Of a stretch of 64,000 nt of DNA, positions 16,910 to 24,243 are shown piece by piece. The stretch lies in the IMG/VR virus record IMGVR_UViG_3300006028_000002, positions 1-64,000 of that record; one strand, written 5' to 3'. The notes below the pieces were generated by a model. The model ran no database searches, was not told where the DNA came from, and saw only the letters and a list, made by a program, of their open reading frames with translations. The DNA comes from a virus. Each line of letters starts with the position of its first letter. Position 1 is the stretch's first letter. The position numbers and the translations under genes are program-made.

Positions 16910-17335
16910 AAAACACCCCTCCGTAGCTGGCAAAATGGCAGTCTGATGGCGAGTCAGGGTGCGCGGAAACCGCGCGGACCACCAGCCTAAGTCCTGCTCT
17001 CCGCGAAACGCAAGAGGCCAGGGTATGTACCCCACGGGTGGGCTAGTTGTCAAGATCTCGCTGGTAAGAGGATAAGTAGTGGCCGCTAATTGCGGTCCTG
17101 GATTGCGTGCGCACGCCCTTGCGGTGTGTTGCTGGCGTCGGGTGTGGTCAGGCAGTACGCTAGCGGTGCTCGGGTGCATGGGTGGCTGTGCAGAGCTGAC
17201 AGATGGCGAGTCTGTCCCTGGTCGGCCCCCTGTCCCCCCGCGCGGCCTAGTTACGCGGTGCTGCTGGCCTCGCTTGCCTGATCGGTCGGCACTTCCAACC
17301 GCGCAGCGGCAAGCGCCTGGGACGGGGGGTCACCC
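16910..17335. other. 426-base control region between early operon and regulator
   Basis: No convincing gene. It contains the leftward promoter at 17024-17053. A 28-codon minus frame starting GTG near 17332 (basic, one Cys) is too short to call. It lies between a DNA-binding protein gene and the replication operon, a sensible place for regulation. Confidence 0.5.
17024..17053 (-). promoter_or_regulatory. Promoter TTGACA-18-TACATA driving the replication operon
   Basis: Minus-strand -35 TTGACA (17048-17053) and -10 TACATA (17024-17029) spaced 18 bases, followed by ~110 bases of leader to the ATG at 16909. The -35 is a perfect sigma70-type hexamer. Confidence 0.6.
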
Positions 17336-17956
17336 TTATGCTGGCAGTTGTAGCAGATTCTCCGATACCAGGGCCTCGATCCCGATGGCCCAGCCGATGG
17401 TGCGGGTCAGCTCGGCCACGCTGGTGGAATCGTCTGCGTCCAGCTCGGGCAGCTGCCACCGGGGTGCTCGTGCGCCGTGCTGCCGCAGCTCCAGCCAGGT
17501 GCGCCAGTCTGCGTAGGTCTTGCGAGTCCGCAGCGGTGTCCAGGGCCGGCTGCGCTCAACGGTCCAGCTCCAGCCCAGCTCGCGCGGGATCTGCTGACAG
17601 GTCCACACCACCGAGGTCTCCTCGATCCCGGCGTCCCCGTCCTCGGTGGCGATGTCCGGCAACTGGTCGTTGGCTCGGATGATGAAAGGCCCCTGCCGAG
17701 CCCGCCGTGCTTTCCGCGGGAACGGGTTGTCTCGATCGGTGATCGGATAACGCTGGTGCACCGAGGCATAAGGCGATGGTCGGGAGGTGAGCACTTTGGT
17801 CCGTAGCGCCGCGATGAGTTCCTGGCCGCGCTGGCGCGTCACGCCGAGAGCCCTGCCCAACTCGGTGGGACTGGTGGTCCCGCTCATATACAGCGCCAAT
17901 GCCTGCTGCTGGAGCGGCGTTAACGCCTGCGGTTGGAGCGAGGGCAAGGGGGCCAC
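17336..17956 (-). CDS. HTH DNA-binding regulator
   Basis: 206 residues. The N-terminus LTPLQQQALALYMSGTTSPT then ELGRALGVTRQRGQELIAAL is a helix-turn-helix of the sigma-region-4/LuxR kind. The rest is unclassified, with a Trp-rich middle. GTG at 17956 has an AGGAG site. Sitting directly upstream of the replication operon's promoter region, it is a good candidate for an early regulator. Targets unknown. Confidence 0.6.
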   Translation of the reverse strand: MAPLPSLQPQALTPLQQQALALYMSGTTSPTELGRALGVTRQRGQELIAALRTKVLTSRPSPYASVHQRYPITDRDNPFPRKARRARQGPFIIRANDQLPDIATEDGDAGIEETSVVWTCQQIPRELGWSWTVERSRPWTPLRTRKTYADWRTWLELRQHGARAPRWQLPELDADDSTSVAELTRTIGWAIGIEALVSENLLQLPA

Positions 17957-18007
17957 GGAGTCTCCTGAGAGATGTTTGTGCAGCTAGTTCGAGGTAGCCT
18001 ACGACTG

Positions 18008-18054
18008 CCGCGCGGCACCGAGCAACAACCCCCGATCGGGTCGGTGCCGCGCGG
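18008..18054. terminator. Long GC-rich hairpin
   Basis: Perfect 14-bp inverted repeat (CCGCGCGGCACCGA and its complement) with a 19-base loop, overlapping the gap between the small Zn protein's stop (18057) and the HTH gene. Probably an I-shaped terminator for the leftward transcript from the right, isolating the HTH gene. Confidence 0.6.
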
Positions 18055-18056
18055 TG

Positions 18057-18221
18057 CTAGATCCCTGGTGGGTCATTGAGCGAGGTTGCCGCTGGGGCTG
18101 GTGGCCTCTCCCAGCTGCCGAGGCATCGTTTGTTGACTGGCCCATGTGGATGCAGACCGCCCTGTTTGGTGAGCGCGAAAGGTTTTCCGCAGACTTTGCA
18201 GGTGACTTTAGGCTTACCCAT
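18057..18221 (-). CDS. Small zinc-finger protein
   Basis: 54 residues, MGKPKVTCKVCGKPF...GGLHPHGPVNKRC..., a CxxC...H...C arrangement. Overlaps the preceding gene's stop by eight bases and ends just before the hairpin. Probably a nucleic-acid binder. Confidence 0.65.
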   Translation of the reverse strand: MGKPKVTCKVCGKPFALTKQGGLHPHGPVNKRCLGSWERPPAPAATSLNDPPGI

Positions 18222-18405
18222 TGCCTACCTCGATGGTGAGTATCGCTGTGCGGTAGTTGTGCGTGAAGGCCACCGAGCGCAGATAGACCATGCCGAGCTG
18301 GGTACCCGCGTAGGTCAGCGGGATGGGTTTGTCGAGGGCATCGGTAAAACTGGTGGGTGCCCAGGTGTGACCGGTGGGTGCGCTGCGATGCAGGCGGATC
18401 CTCAT
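18214..18405 (-). CDS. Small beta-rich hypothetical protein
   Basis: 63 residues, MRIRLHRSAPTGHTWAPTSF..., ending in hydrophobic strands (MVYLRSVAFTHNYRTAILTI). Four-base overlap with the gene upstream. Function unknown. Confidence 0.65.
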   Translation of the reverse strand: MRIRLHRSAPTGHTWAPTSFTDALDKPIPLTYAGTQLGMVYLRSVAFTHNYRTAILTIEVGNG

Positions 18406-19013
18406 GCGCGATCACCGAAAACGGTTCGCCAAGCCTTGATGTCGGCCCGGTGCACCCGCGAGAGCAGCGCAAACGGTCCCCCAAAATCCTGTTGGGCCTC
18501 GGCCGGCAGCCAGCGGGGGCGCTCACCACGGATCCGCCGATAGACCAGGTAATCATCGCCGATAACCCCGATGATGAGGCGGGCGAATTTTGTACCGGGC
18601 ATGTCGAGAATATCCCGGCCCTTTTCGTGAGCCTGTCGATATTCCTCATCGTCAGCGTGGAAAAATATCTCACCTAGCAGCGCGTGGGCTTGCGGTGGTG
18701 AGGACTCGTCTCGGGTGTAGAGACTCATCGCGAGCGGTGCCAACGGTGACTCCAGGATCACCGCCATGGTGCGCAGATCCTTGAGGGGGTGTTCCTTAGC
18801 AAGCTCTATACCTGATATTGAGTAGTGCGCGGTGATCTCTTTCGTCCCGTCCTCATCCTCCGTAGAGAAGTTTCCCACCTCGGAGAGCCGGTAGAGGGTC
18901 ATCGGGGTTTTCCGCCAGCCCGCTCGGTGCGCTGTTGCCTCCAGCACCTCAAGAGCCATCGCGAGGTAATCGTGCGGCCCCTCGTATTCTGTGGTTCCCG
19001 GTGTGGATGCCAT
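18402..19013 (-). CDS. Hypothetical protein
   Basis: 203 residues with mixed secondary structure: an N-terminal helix (YLAMALEVLEATAHRAGW), a Tyr/Asp-rich middle and a C-terminal RGERPRWLPAEAQQDFGGP. No motif recognised. First of three coupled leftward genes ending at the hairpin near 18.03 kb. Confidence 0.65.
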   Translation of the reverse strand: MASTPGTTEYEGPHDYLAMALEVLEATAHRAGWRKTPMTLYRLSEVGNFSTEDEDGTKEITAHYSISGIELAKEHPLKDLRTMAVILESPLAPLAMSLYTRDESSPPQAHALLGEIFFHADDEEYRQAHEKGRDILDMPGTKFARLIIGVIGDDYLVYRRIRGERPRWLPAEAQQDFGGPFALLSRVHRADIKAWRTVFGDRA

Positions 19014-19014
19014 G

Positions 19015-19620
19015 TCACCTCACCCAATCTCTAATGATTTTCTGTTGTGCCTGTTCGAGTGTGAGCGCGCCGGAGCATACCTGCCGGTGCAACAGATCTT
19101 CCTCACGGTCCTTGTCCTCGGCCGATGTCAATGGCGATGCCCCGGCCCGAGCTCGGCGTTGCGGGAACAGATTGACCGGTAGCCCTTTCGACCCGATCGT
19201 ATGCCCTGTATCGCCGTCTAGTTCGAGCGGAGCAATGTGATCCTCCTCGATGTTTCTGCCCGGGTCGGGATCGGTGATGCCGTAGGCGGCCATCTCGCGT
19301 TGTTTCCAGTTGTTGGTGTATGCATCCGAGGGCCGGCGTTTCTGGATCCAGGTCTTCTGGCCAGGCGGTGGTGGGGGCGCGCAGAGGGTGTGCAGATACC
19401 TCGGTGCGTCGGCGGTTACTTCCGCATCGTGTGAGAACAGTCCGGGATTACAGCGCGCATCCGCCCGACCGTTGACAGAGGTGCACATCGCGGAAACCAC
19501 TGTGGTATGCGGCGGTTGCTGAATGGATTGCGTATAGCCCTGTGATCCGGGATGAGTTGGTGCGCACGCCGATAGCGCGAAGGCCACGGCGGCCAGCCCG
19601 ATGATGCGGTGCGGTTCCAT
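19015..19620 (-). CDS. Lipoprotein with His-Me-like (HNH-type) motif
   Basis: 201 residues. The N-terminus MEPHRIIGLAAVAFALSACA is a signal peptide with a lipobox (LSAC), so it should be anchored outside the membrane. Later NIEEDHIAPLELDGD...LPVNLFPQ resembles the DHxxPLELGG...N core of secreted HNH nucleases. A Pro run (APPPPPG) links the halves. The start at 19620 gives the signal peptide and follows GGGATAGG. It could degrade incoming DNA (superinfection exclusion) or act in entry. This is inference. Confidence 0.65.
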   Translation of the reverse strand: MEPHRIIGLAAVAFALSACAPTHPGSQGYTQSIQQPPHTTVVSAMCTSVNGRADARCNPGLFSHDAEVTADAPRYLHTLCAPPPPPGQKTWIQKRRPSDAYTNNWKQREMAAYGITDPDPGRNIEEDHIAPLELDGDTGHTIGSKGLPVNLFPQRRARAGASPLTSAEDKDREEDLLHRQVCSGALTLEQAQQKIIRDWVR

Positions 19621-19621
19621 A

Positions 19622-19629
19622 CCTATCCC
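19622..19629 (-). promoter_or_regulatory. Start-associated element GGGATAGG
   Basis: AAGGGATAGGT immediately before the lipoprotein ATG. Its TAG ends the upstream membrane peptide gene. Confidence 0.5.
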
Positions 19630-19763
19630 TTCAGTTTGTCGGTCAGCGATAATCCTACCCAGATCAAACCTATGACGGTCACCCAGCCCCACACACCGAG
19701 GGCAGCCGCCACAGAGAAAATCTGGGTAACGGCCGCTACGGCGCCTTGCCAGAGGCTATCCAT
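19623..19763 (-). CDS. Tiny single-pass membrane peptide
   Basis: 46 residues, MDSLWQGAVAAVTQIF..., with one hydrophobic helix (ALGVWGWVTVIGLIWVGLSL) and a basic end. ATG at 19763 is next to the upstream stop (19765), and its own stop lies in the lipoprotein's start element. Function unknown; it may partner the lipoprotein. Confidence 0.6.
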   Translation of the reverse strand: MDSLWQGAVAAVTQIFSVAAALGVWGWVTVIGLIWVGLSLTDKLKG

Positions 19764-19764
19764 G

Positions 19765-20208
19765 CTATGTCTTTACGAAAGGATCGATCAGATCGAGCTT
19801 AATTCCCCATCCATCCCACCACGGGCGCACCAAGTATGTGCCCGCTGACAAACCCATCTCGAATGCTATCTCTCCAAGATCTCCAGCCCAGTCGTAGGCG
19901 AAGCATCGCGCAATCGGCCGGTTTGGTTCATCCTCAATGTAACGATGAATCCCAACTGCCGACGCGGAGCACGGCCAATCTTGACTGATGAAGTCAGCAT
20001 AATCATCTAGTTCACCTACACACCCTAGCGAACACCTACAAGGCTCCCATACTGAGCAAGGCATTCCTGCGGTAGGGGGATCGTGAGGGCAAACGATGTC
20101 TATGCAGTCCCAGCATCCGAAATCTTCTCCCAGGTATTCGGATGATGGCCACGCATGCAAGATAAGAATGTGCGGCATTACAGTGTCAATACTAGCGTTG
20201 GTGCACAT
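19765..20208 (-). CDS. Acidic Cys/Trp-rich hypothetical protein
   Basis: 147 residues, MCTNASIDTVMPHILILHAW..., with many Cys (FGCWDCIDIVCPHD, CSVWEPCRCSLGC), possibly metal-binding or disulfide-linked. Strongly acidic. The ATG at 20208 overlaps the upstream gene by 17 bases. Function unknown. Confidence 0.6.
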   Translation of the reverse strand: MCTNASIDTVMPHILILHAWPSSEYLGEDFGCWDCIDIVCPHDPPTAGMPCSVWEPCRCSLGCVGELDDYADFISQDWPCSASAVGIHRYIEDEPNRPIARCFAYDWAGDLGEIAFEMGLSAGTYLVRPWWDGWGIKLDLIDPFVKT

Positions 20209-21216
20209 AGGGTCGCCTCCGTTGCTTGCGAATGTGGCGGGCAATGAGTTCGATGATGATGGCGGCCCCGGTGAGGACACCCAGACCCCAGACGATGTAG
20301 GTCTGTACGGACATGACGAGCTCGCGGGGGAACAACCCGGGAATGAGGAAGATGCCGAGCCCGGCCATTGGTACCCAGAGACAGAGGATCTCGAACGGCC
20401 CGCCAGCCCGGAATGCCAGCCATTTAGGCAGCCGCCAGAATTGATCGAGCCATATGCCCGGTACCCCCATCTCGGTAAACGCATCCCCATAGATGTGTAG
20501 ATACATCCCGAGTGCGACGACGACACCGAGCCAGCCGCCATGCGCCACCACCCAGGGGTACTGTATCGCCAGCAGCGCCAGATCGGCCGCGACGAAAATG
20601 GTCATGAGCTTACCCACCGGCAGATCGATTTTACGCCAGTAGGTGAAGTAGATGGCATGAGTGTGCAGCTGCGGTCGTCGGGCGCGTTTTAGTGCCACCA
20701 TCCAGGGCACAAACCGGATGAGGTAATGGGCGAGCTCCATGGCCCAGCGATGCCGGATTGTGTCGGTTGACCGGGCTGCGTATTCGGGTACGGTTAGCCC
20801 GCGCAACGCGGCGGTGTAGAGCACCACCAGGGTGCCGAACAGCGCCCACTTATCGACGTAACAGAAGGCGGAGACCAGCCCCCCGGTAACCAGGGGAGCC
20901 GGCCACCAGTGGGTAACGCCGCGATGCGGCCCCGGGGGTTTGCGATGCCCGCCGCGCTTGGTGAGGTCAGCGACGAAAAAATGTACCTGGATGACGCCTT
21001 TGTGGACTTGCTTGCTCAGAATCCCCAACGATGTAGATATGGTACTGTTTTTGTAATCTATATCAGGCAGTAATGCCGCACCAGCTGTAGCGAGTGCAAG
21101 TGCTATTGAGGTAGAGAGCGCCGCTGCTGGAGTCCAGTCATGAAACAACGATAGCCAATTAATTACGATTAGCGCTGTGATCCAGCCGGAGATAACGCGT
21201 GTCCTGGCGCGTTCAT
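20192..21216 (-). pseudogene. DUF457/YdjM-type metal-dependent membrane hydrolase, 5' frameshift
   Basis: The main frame encodes several membrane helices and the family's markers: ALLPDIDYKNSTISTS near the start and GPHRGVTHWWPA. The usual N-terminus for this family is M-x-HA-x-GW. The frame after the best ribosome site (AAGGAGG, ATG at 21216) reads MNAPGHALS then stops, while the main frame continues with GWITALIVINWLSLFHDW. Removing one T near 21190 joins them perfectly. It is therefore a one-base frameshift, a programmed +1 shift, or a gene restarted at TTG 21148. The protein resembles LexA-regulated membrane hydrolases. Substrate unknown. Confidence 0.7.
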
Positions 21217-21278
21217 GTTTGCATCACCTCCTTACTCGTCAAGGAACTAGGCCAACTTGCCCAACAATTAGATACCAT
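21213..21278 (-). CDS. 21-residue mini-ORF coupling two genes
   Basis: MVSNCWASWPSSLTSKEVMQT. It begins in a TGATG overlap with the preceding mini-gene and ends in an ATGA overlap with the DUF457 start. Perhaps a leader peptide rather than a functional protein. Confidence 0.3.
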   Translation of the reverse strand: MVSNCWASWPSSLTSKEVMQT

Positions 21279-21355
21279 CACGTTGTGTCCCTAATTGCCC
21301 ACAACCATGCGGCAGCGGTGAGCACGCCTAGCCCGGCATTCACCCATTCCATCAT
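21278..21355 (-). CDS. 25-residue hydrophobic mini-gene
   Basis: MMEWVNAGLGVLTAAAWLWA plus a short tail, one predicted membrane helix. Start and stop overlap both neighbours (ATGA, TGATG). Membrane peptide of unknown role. Confidence 0.4.
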   Translation of the reverse strand: MMEWVNAGLGVLTAAAWLWAIRDTT

Positions 21356-21516
21356 CGCATCGGATCCTTTCTGTGCTGTCTTCCGTGTGGGCAGGTATAC
21401 CCTTGCCGCCACGCCCATGCACAGTTCGGCGAGCGTTGACAGTGATAATGCATGGCGACAGTGAAGCTGAGCCCGATAATCAGCGGACTGAACAGCAATA
21501 GCGCCTGCCAGTTCAT
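21352..21516 (-). CDS. Small membrane protein
   Basis: 54 residues, MNWQALLLFSPLIIGLSFTV followed by a His/Cys-rich tail (HYHCQRSPNC, YTCPHGRQH). One membrane helix. TGATG overlap upstream and ATGA downstream support translation. Function unknown. Confidence 0.55.
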   Translation of the reverse strand: MNWQALLLFSPLIIGLSFTVAMHYHCQRSPNCAWAWRQGYTCPHGRQHRKDPMR

Positions 21517-21701
21517 CAGTGACCCCAGATAAATGAGCCAGCTTCCTCGGCTTGTGCTCGCGTTAGATCGGTTTCGAGTCCTGCGATTGCCTCAGCCCGA
21601 TCGTGCAGAGCCTCCTCGTGGGTAACTCCGTCGAATGCGTGAACAGGCATTGTCCGAGCATTATGGAGCTGTAGTTCAATCTCCTCGGAACGGCGAGACA
21701 T
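21516..21701 (-). CDS. Small acidic helical protein
   Basis: 61 residues, MSRRSEEIELQLHNARTMPV..., mostly helix with regularly spaced Glu and Asp. No motif. Overlaps the next gene by TGATG. Confidence 0.6.
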   Translation of the reverse strand: MSRRSEEIELQLHNARTMPVHAFDGVTHEEALHDRAEAIAGLETDLTRAQAEEAGSFIWGH

Positions 21702-21716
21702 TGGGGTCCCTCTTTT

Positions 21717-22241
21717 CTATAGCGGGATCTTGATGGGTCCGGGGGTGGGCCCGCGGGGGCAACCTTTCACCACCGCACAGACTTCACGCCCACCCAGGAG
21801 AGCAGGAATCAGAATAGCCAGCAGGAGAACAACACCGACAGCTGTACCGATCACAAGGATATTAGCGGTCAGCCACAACACAACGGAGACCACCCAGCTG
21901 ACGACGATGGCAATGATGGCCAGGGGGCACGCCACTACCAAGAAACGGCAGAGATAGATAATAGCATCGCCATCGACAAAAGCGTCTTTGATCCGTGCTC
22001 CCAGGGTGTCCGAGTAGATGGCGCGGAGTTCAGGAGTATCGAGCTCGGTCGCATTCGGTATCGCCAGATCTTTGCCCGCGGTGGTGGTGGCTGGCGGATG
22101 GGTCAATCCTTTCGGCTGGACGTAATCAGTGAGGTGGAATGTCTCGCCCTCGATGACGAGACGCCCGTCCGCGGTGGTGTCGACGCGCCCGCCACGGATC
22201 AATGGCGTTGTCTCTGGTGCGCCGCTTTTGTTGATACGCAT
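21717..22241 (-). CDS. Two-helix membrane protein
   Basis: 174 residues. A soluble N-terminus (RVDTTADGRLVIEGETFHLT) precedes two adjacent membrane helices (CRFLVVACPLAIIAIVVSWV and NILVIGTAVGVVLLLAILIP). Start ATG at 22241 follows a CTGGAGATGAGA leader that is nearly the same before the gene ending at 22444. Function unknown. Confidence 0.65.
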   Translation of the reverse strand: MRINKSGAPETTPLIRGGRVDTTADGRLVIEGETFHLTDYVQPKGLTHPPATTTAGKDLAIPNATELDTPELRAIYSDTLGARIKDAFVDGDAIIYLCRFLVVACPLAIIAIVVSWVVSVVLWLTANILVIGTAVGVVLLLAILIPALLGGREVCAVVKGCPRGPTPGPIKIPL

Positions 22242-22267
22242 TGCTCTCATCTCCAGTTCACTGATCT

Positions 22268-22444
22268 TTAACGCCGATCTAGATGCTTGTCTTTACCGTA
22301 AAAGCCAGGCCCGCCATACCGCGGATTGTTGGGGCAACGATCCATTTTCTCGCCGATTTCCTGGTCTTCCGGATCATCACTTTCTCTGTAACGCCTGACA
22401 TTGTCATACCACTTGTCTGCTGAATTGCTACTGAATAAACGCAT
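22268..22444 (-). CDS. Small charged hypothetical protein
   Basis: 58 residues, MRLFSSNSADKWYDNVRRYR..., charged and mostly polar with a Gly/Pro-rich end. Shares the CTGGAGATGAGAACA leader with its neighbour. Function unknown. Confidence 0.55.
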   Translation of the reverse strand: MRLFSSNSADKWYDNVRRYRESDDPEDQEIGEKMDRCPNNPRYGGPGFYGKDKHLDRR

Positions 22445-22474
22445 TGTTCTCATCTCCAGCTGATTTGGGGCTAG

Positions 22475-22651
22475 TCATATCAGAGGCAGGCGTTCGCCAT
22501 TGGGGCCACGTATCTCGATACCTTTCAGTGCTTTCTTGGTGAGATCCCACTCGGAGTCGTTACGCTGCCAGGTTGTATCGCATTCGGAGCAATAGCCCGC
22601 TCGAACAGCGCTTGCATCGCAGTAGTGTCCTCGAATTATTGAGTAGGCCAT
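22475..22651 (-). CDS. Small Cys-containing protein
   Basis: 58 residues, MAYSIIRGHYCDASAVRAGY, then CSECDTTWQRN, a probable half zinc ribbon. AAAGGGA site eight bases before the ATG at 22651. Function unknown. Confidence 0.6.
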   Translation of the reverse strand: MAYSIIRGHYCDASAVRAGYCSECDTTWQRNDSEWDLTKKALKGIEIRGPNGERLPLI

Positions 22652-22665
22652 TACCGCATTCCCTT

Positions 22666-23034
22666 TCATCCGTTGTAAATGCTGCCGATAGGAAATCTGT
22701 CGTAGACCTCTTTCGAGACGCAGTGGGTGCCGTGGATGTCGGGTCGGTCGATCTCGCGGATTACGAGAATCCAGCAGTTGTCGCCGGAGTCATAGCCATT
22801 GCGAGCCACCACGGTCTCCTGTAGCGAATGCACGACACTAGGCACGCCTGGCAGATCCCCGTCGTAATGACAGGTATAGGGAGTGCCGTCATACTGAATC
22901 ACGTCACAGGAGGGAAGTGCCGAGGCATTAACATTATGGCTGGCGCCGAGGTCAGGGAAAATCCGAAGCAACACGATGATAAAGAGCAGCCCGAGAATGG
23001 TATTGCGGACCTTGTGCTCGGATCTCCCACCCAT
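22666..23034 (-). CDS. Membrane-anchored or exported protein
   Basis: 122 residues. Basic N-terminus, one hydrophobic helix (ILGLLFIIVLLRIF), then an outside domain with several Cys (CDVIQYDGTPYTCHYD, DNCWILVI, HGTHCVS) likely paired in disulfides. AGGAG site before ATG 23034. Function unknown; possibly an envelope or superinfection protein. Confidence 0.6.
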   Translation of the reverse strand: MGGRSEHKVRNTILGLLFIIVLLRIFPDLGASHNVNASALPSCDVIQYDGTPYTCHYDGDLPGVPSVVHSLQETVVARNGYDSGDNCWILVIREIDRPDIHGTHCVSKEVYDRFPIGSIYNG

Positions 23035-23036
23035 GA

Positions 23037-23261
23037 CTATCTACTCCTGAAAACCAGGCGGGTCAGCCAACCCGCGATTTTGTCGGTGATGAGGTACGCT
23101 ACCGTGAAAACGATCGCAGCGATGGCCATGGCCACCAGGATCATCGGGGTACCATTCCAGTCGAATTTGTTTTCAATATCATAAGCCACGCGGACGGCAA
23201 CTAGAATCGAGAGCAGCATTACCGTTGTGTCGCACAGCTTTTCGGTGAACAGCTTGAGCAT
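23037..23261 (-). CDS. Two-helix membrane protein
   Basis: 74 residues, MLKLFTEKLCDTTVMLLSIL, with a second helix VAMAIAAIVFTVAYLI and a basic end. ATG 23261 overlaps the upstream TAA (TAATG) and has an AGGAGG site. Function unknown. Confidence 0.6.
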   Translation of the reverse strand: MLKLFTEKLCDTTVMLLSILVAVRVAYDIENKFDWNGTPMILVAMAIAAIVFTVAYLITDKIAGWLTRLVFRSR

Positions 23262-23416
23262 TACGAGCGCCTCCTGATCCAATGCTTACCGGCAAAGATG
23301 TAGTGCCGATCCCCCATCTTGTCATAGAGATAACCGAGCCAGCCAATGGTGATGACGGTAAGAATCCCTCCTACTACCGCACCCATTACAAACGCTGTGA
23401 TGATAAATATGGTCAT
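23261..23416 (-). CDS. Small membrane protein
   Basis: 51 residues, MTIFIITAFVMGAVVGGILT then a basic tail ending KHWIRRRS. Starts in a TAATG overlap. Function unknown. Confidence 0.6.
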   Translation of the reverse strand: MTIFIITAFVMGAVVGGILTVITIGWLGYLYDKMGDRHYIFAGKHWIRRRS

Positions 23417-23574
23417 TAGAGCCGGTGACCCATTCCGAACCCAAATGGTCCCGGGAATGAAATCCATACGCGATGCCACCAAGAGCGGTGATGCCGACTG
23501 TTGCGGTACCGATGGCCAGAGAATGCAAAGTGAATGATGAGATAGCAGATGACGATGATGGCTAGTGTGTGCAT
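23416..23574 (-). CDS. Small membrane protein with Arg/His/Trp tail
   Basis: 52 residues, MHTLAIIVICYLIIHFAF then a basic, aromatic tail (RYRNSRHHRSWWHRVW). Stop overlaps the next ATG (TAATG). Function unknown. Confidence 0.55.
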   Translation of the reverse strand: MHTLAIIVICYLIIHFAFSGHRYRNSRHHRSWWHRVWISFPGPFGFGMGHRL

Positions 23575-23586
23575 GAATGCTCAGTC

Positions 23587-23772
23587 CTATCGTGAAGCGT
23601 AGAAGTGTTTAGAGAACCGTCGGTTGTTTCGTGATGTCCGCACATCCTCCCGAGTGGGTAGTAATCCTTGCTGAATAACCCGGTGCATTCCTCGCAGATT
23701 CCGTAAGTCCACTCCTCCTAATTCATCCAGCTCGCTCAGTTCCTCCCACCAGTGCACCTGTGCCGTAGTCAT
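23587..23772 (-). CDS. Small helical protein
   Basis: 61 residues, MTTAQVHWWEELSELDELGG..., amphipathic helix with a basic C-terminus. GAGAGGG site; four-base overlap upstream. Function unknown. Confidence 0.6.
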   Translation of the reverse strand: MTTAQVHWWEELSELDELGGVDLRNLRGMHRVIQQGLLPTREDVRTSRNNRRFSKHFYASR

Positions 23773-24239
23773 GATGTCCCTCTCGATGGCCGGTTAGCCG
23801 GTAGTCCGTACAGACGGGTTAATTCAGCTGTCAGTAAATCATTAACCTCTTGGATAGAAAGATCGCGATCATTCTCTTTGAGTACGTTCTCAGCGATTTC
23901 AAAGAATTTGTCCCGAGATAACCTAGGCCATAACTGCTGAGCTCCCTCACACATTGCGCCGATGATGAGAATGGGTACGCCGGGTGATCGCATTCTGTGG
24001 CTCCTTTTATGCTGACGCCGTTTGATTTCTTCTCGAATAGCAGGTAGGTAGTCTCTTGTTCTACGTACTGGTTTATTGGGATCTAATTTGCGGTTTGGTA
24101 CACCATGTTGCTGGATAAATGATAGTAGTCTTTCGTCGGTAGGCTCGGTATAGTCTGCCTTATACCGCATCCACTCGGATGCCCATACCGAGGCAATGAT
24201 GCCACGTGCGTTTTCCTCGTTTGCCTCGTGTGCAATCAT
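23769..24239 (-). CDS. Hypothetical protein next to SF2 helicase
   Basis: 156 residues, helical, basic middle (REEIKRRQHKRSHRMRS) and a C-terminal helical part with NDLLTAELTRLYGLP. No family recognised. It lies four bases after the helicase, so they may act together. Confidence 0.6.
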   Translation of the reverse strand: MIAHEANEENARGIIASVWASEWMRYKADYTEPTDERLLSFIQQHGVPNRKLDPNKPVRRTRDYLPAIREEIKRRQHKRSHRMRSPGVPILIIGAMCEGAQQLWPRLSRDKFFEIAENVLKENDRDLSIQEVNDLLTAELTRLYGLPANRPSRGTS

Positions 24240-24243
24240 GTCC

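Noticed and set aside
16394-17179. Longer version of the coiled-coil gene starting at 17179
   Set aside because: The extra 90 residues lie over the promoter and look non-coding. The ATG at 16909 has a strong ribosome site.
17079-17516. Long plus-strand frame over the control region
   Set aside because: Lies antisense to the HTH gene and has a random-like protein; a shadow of GC-rich coding.
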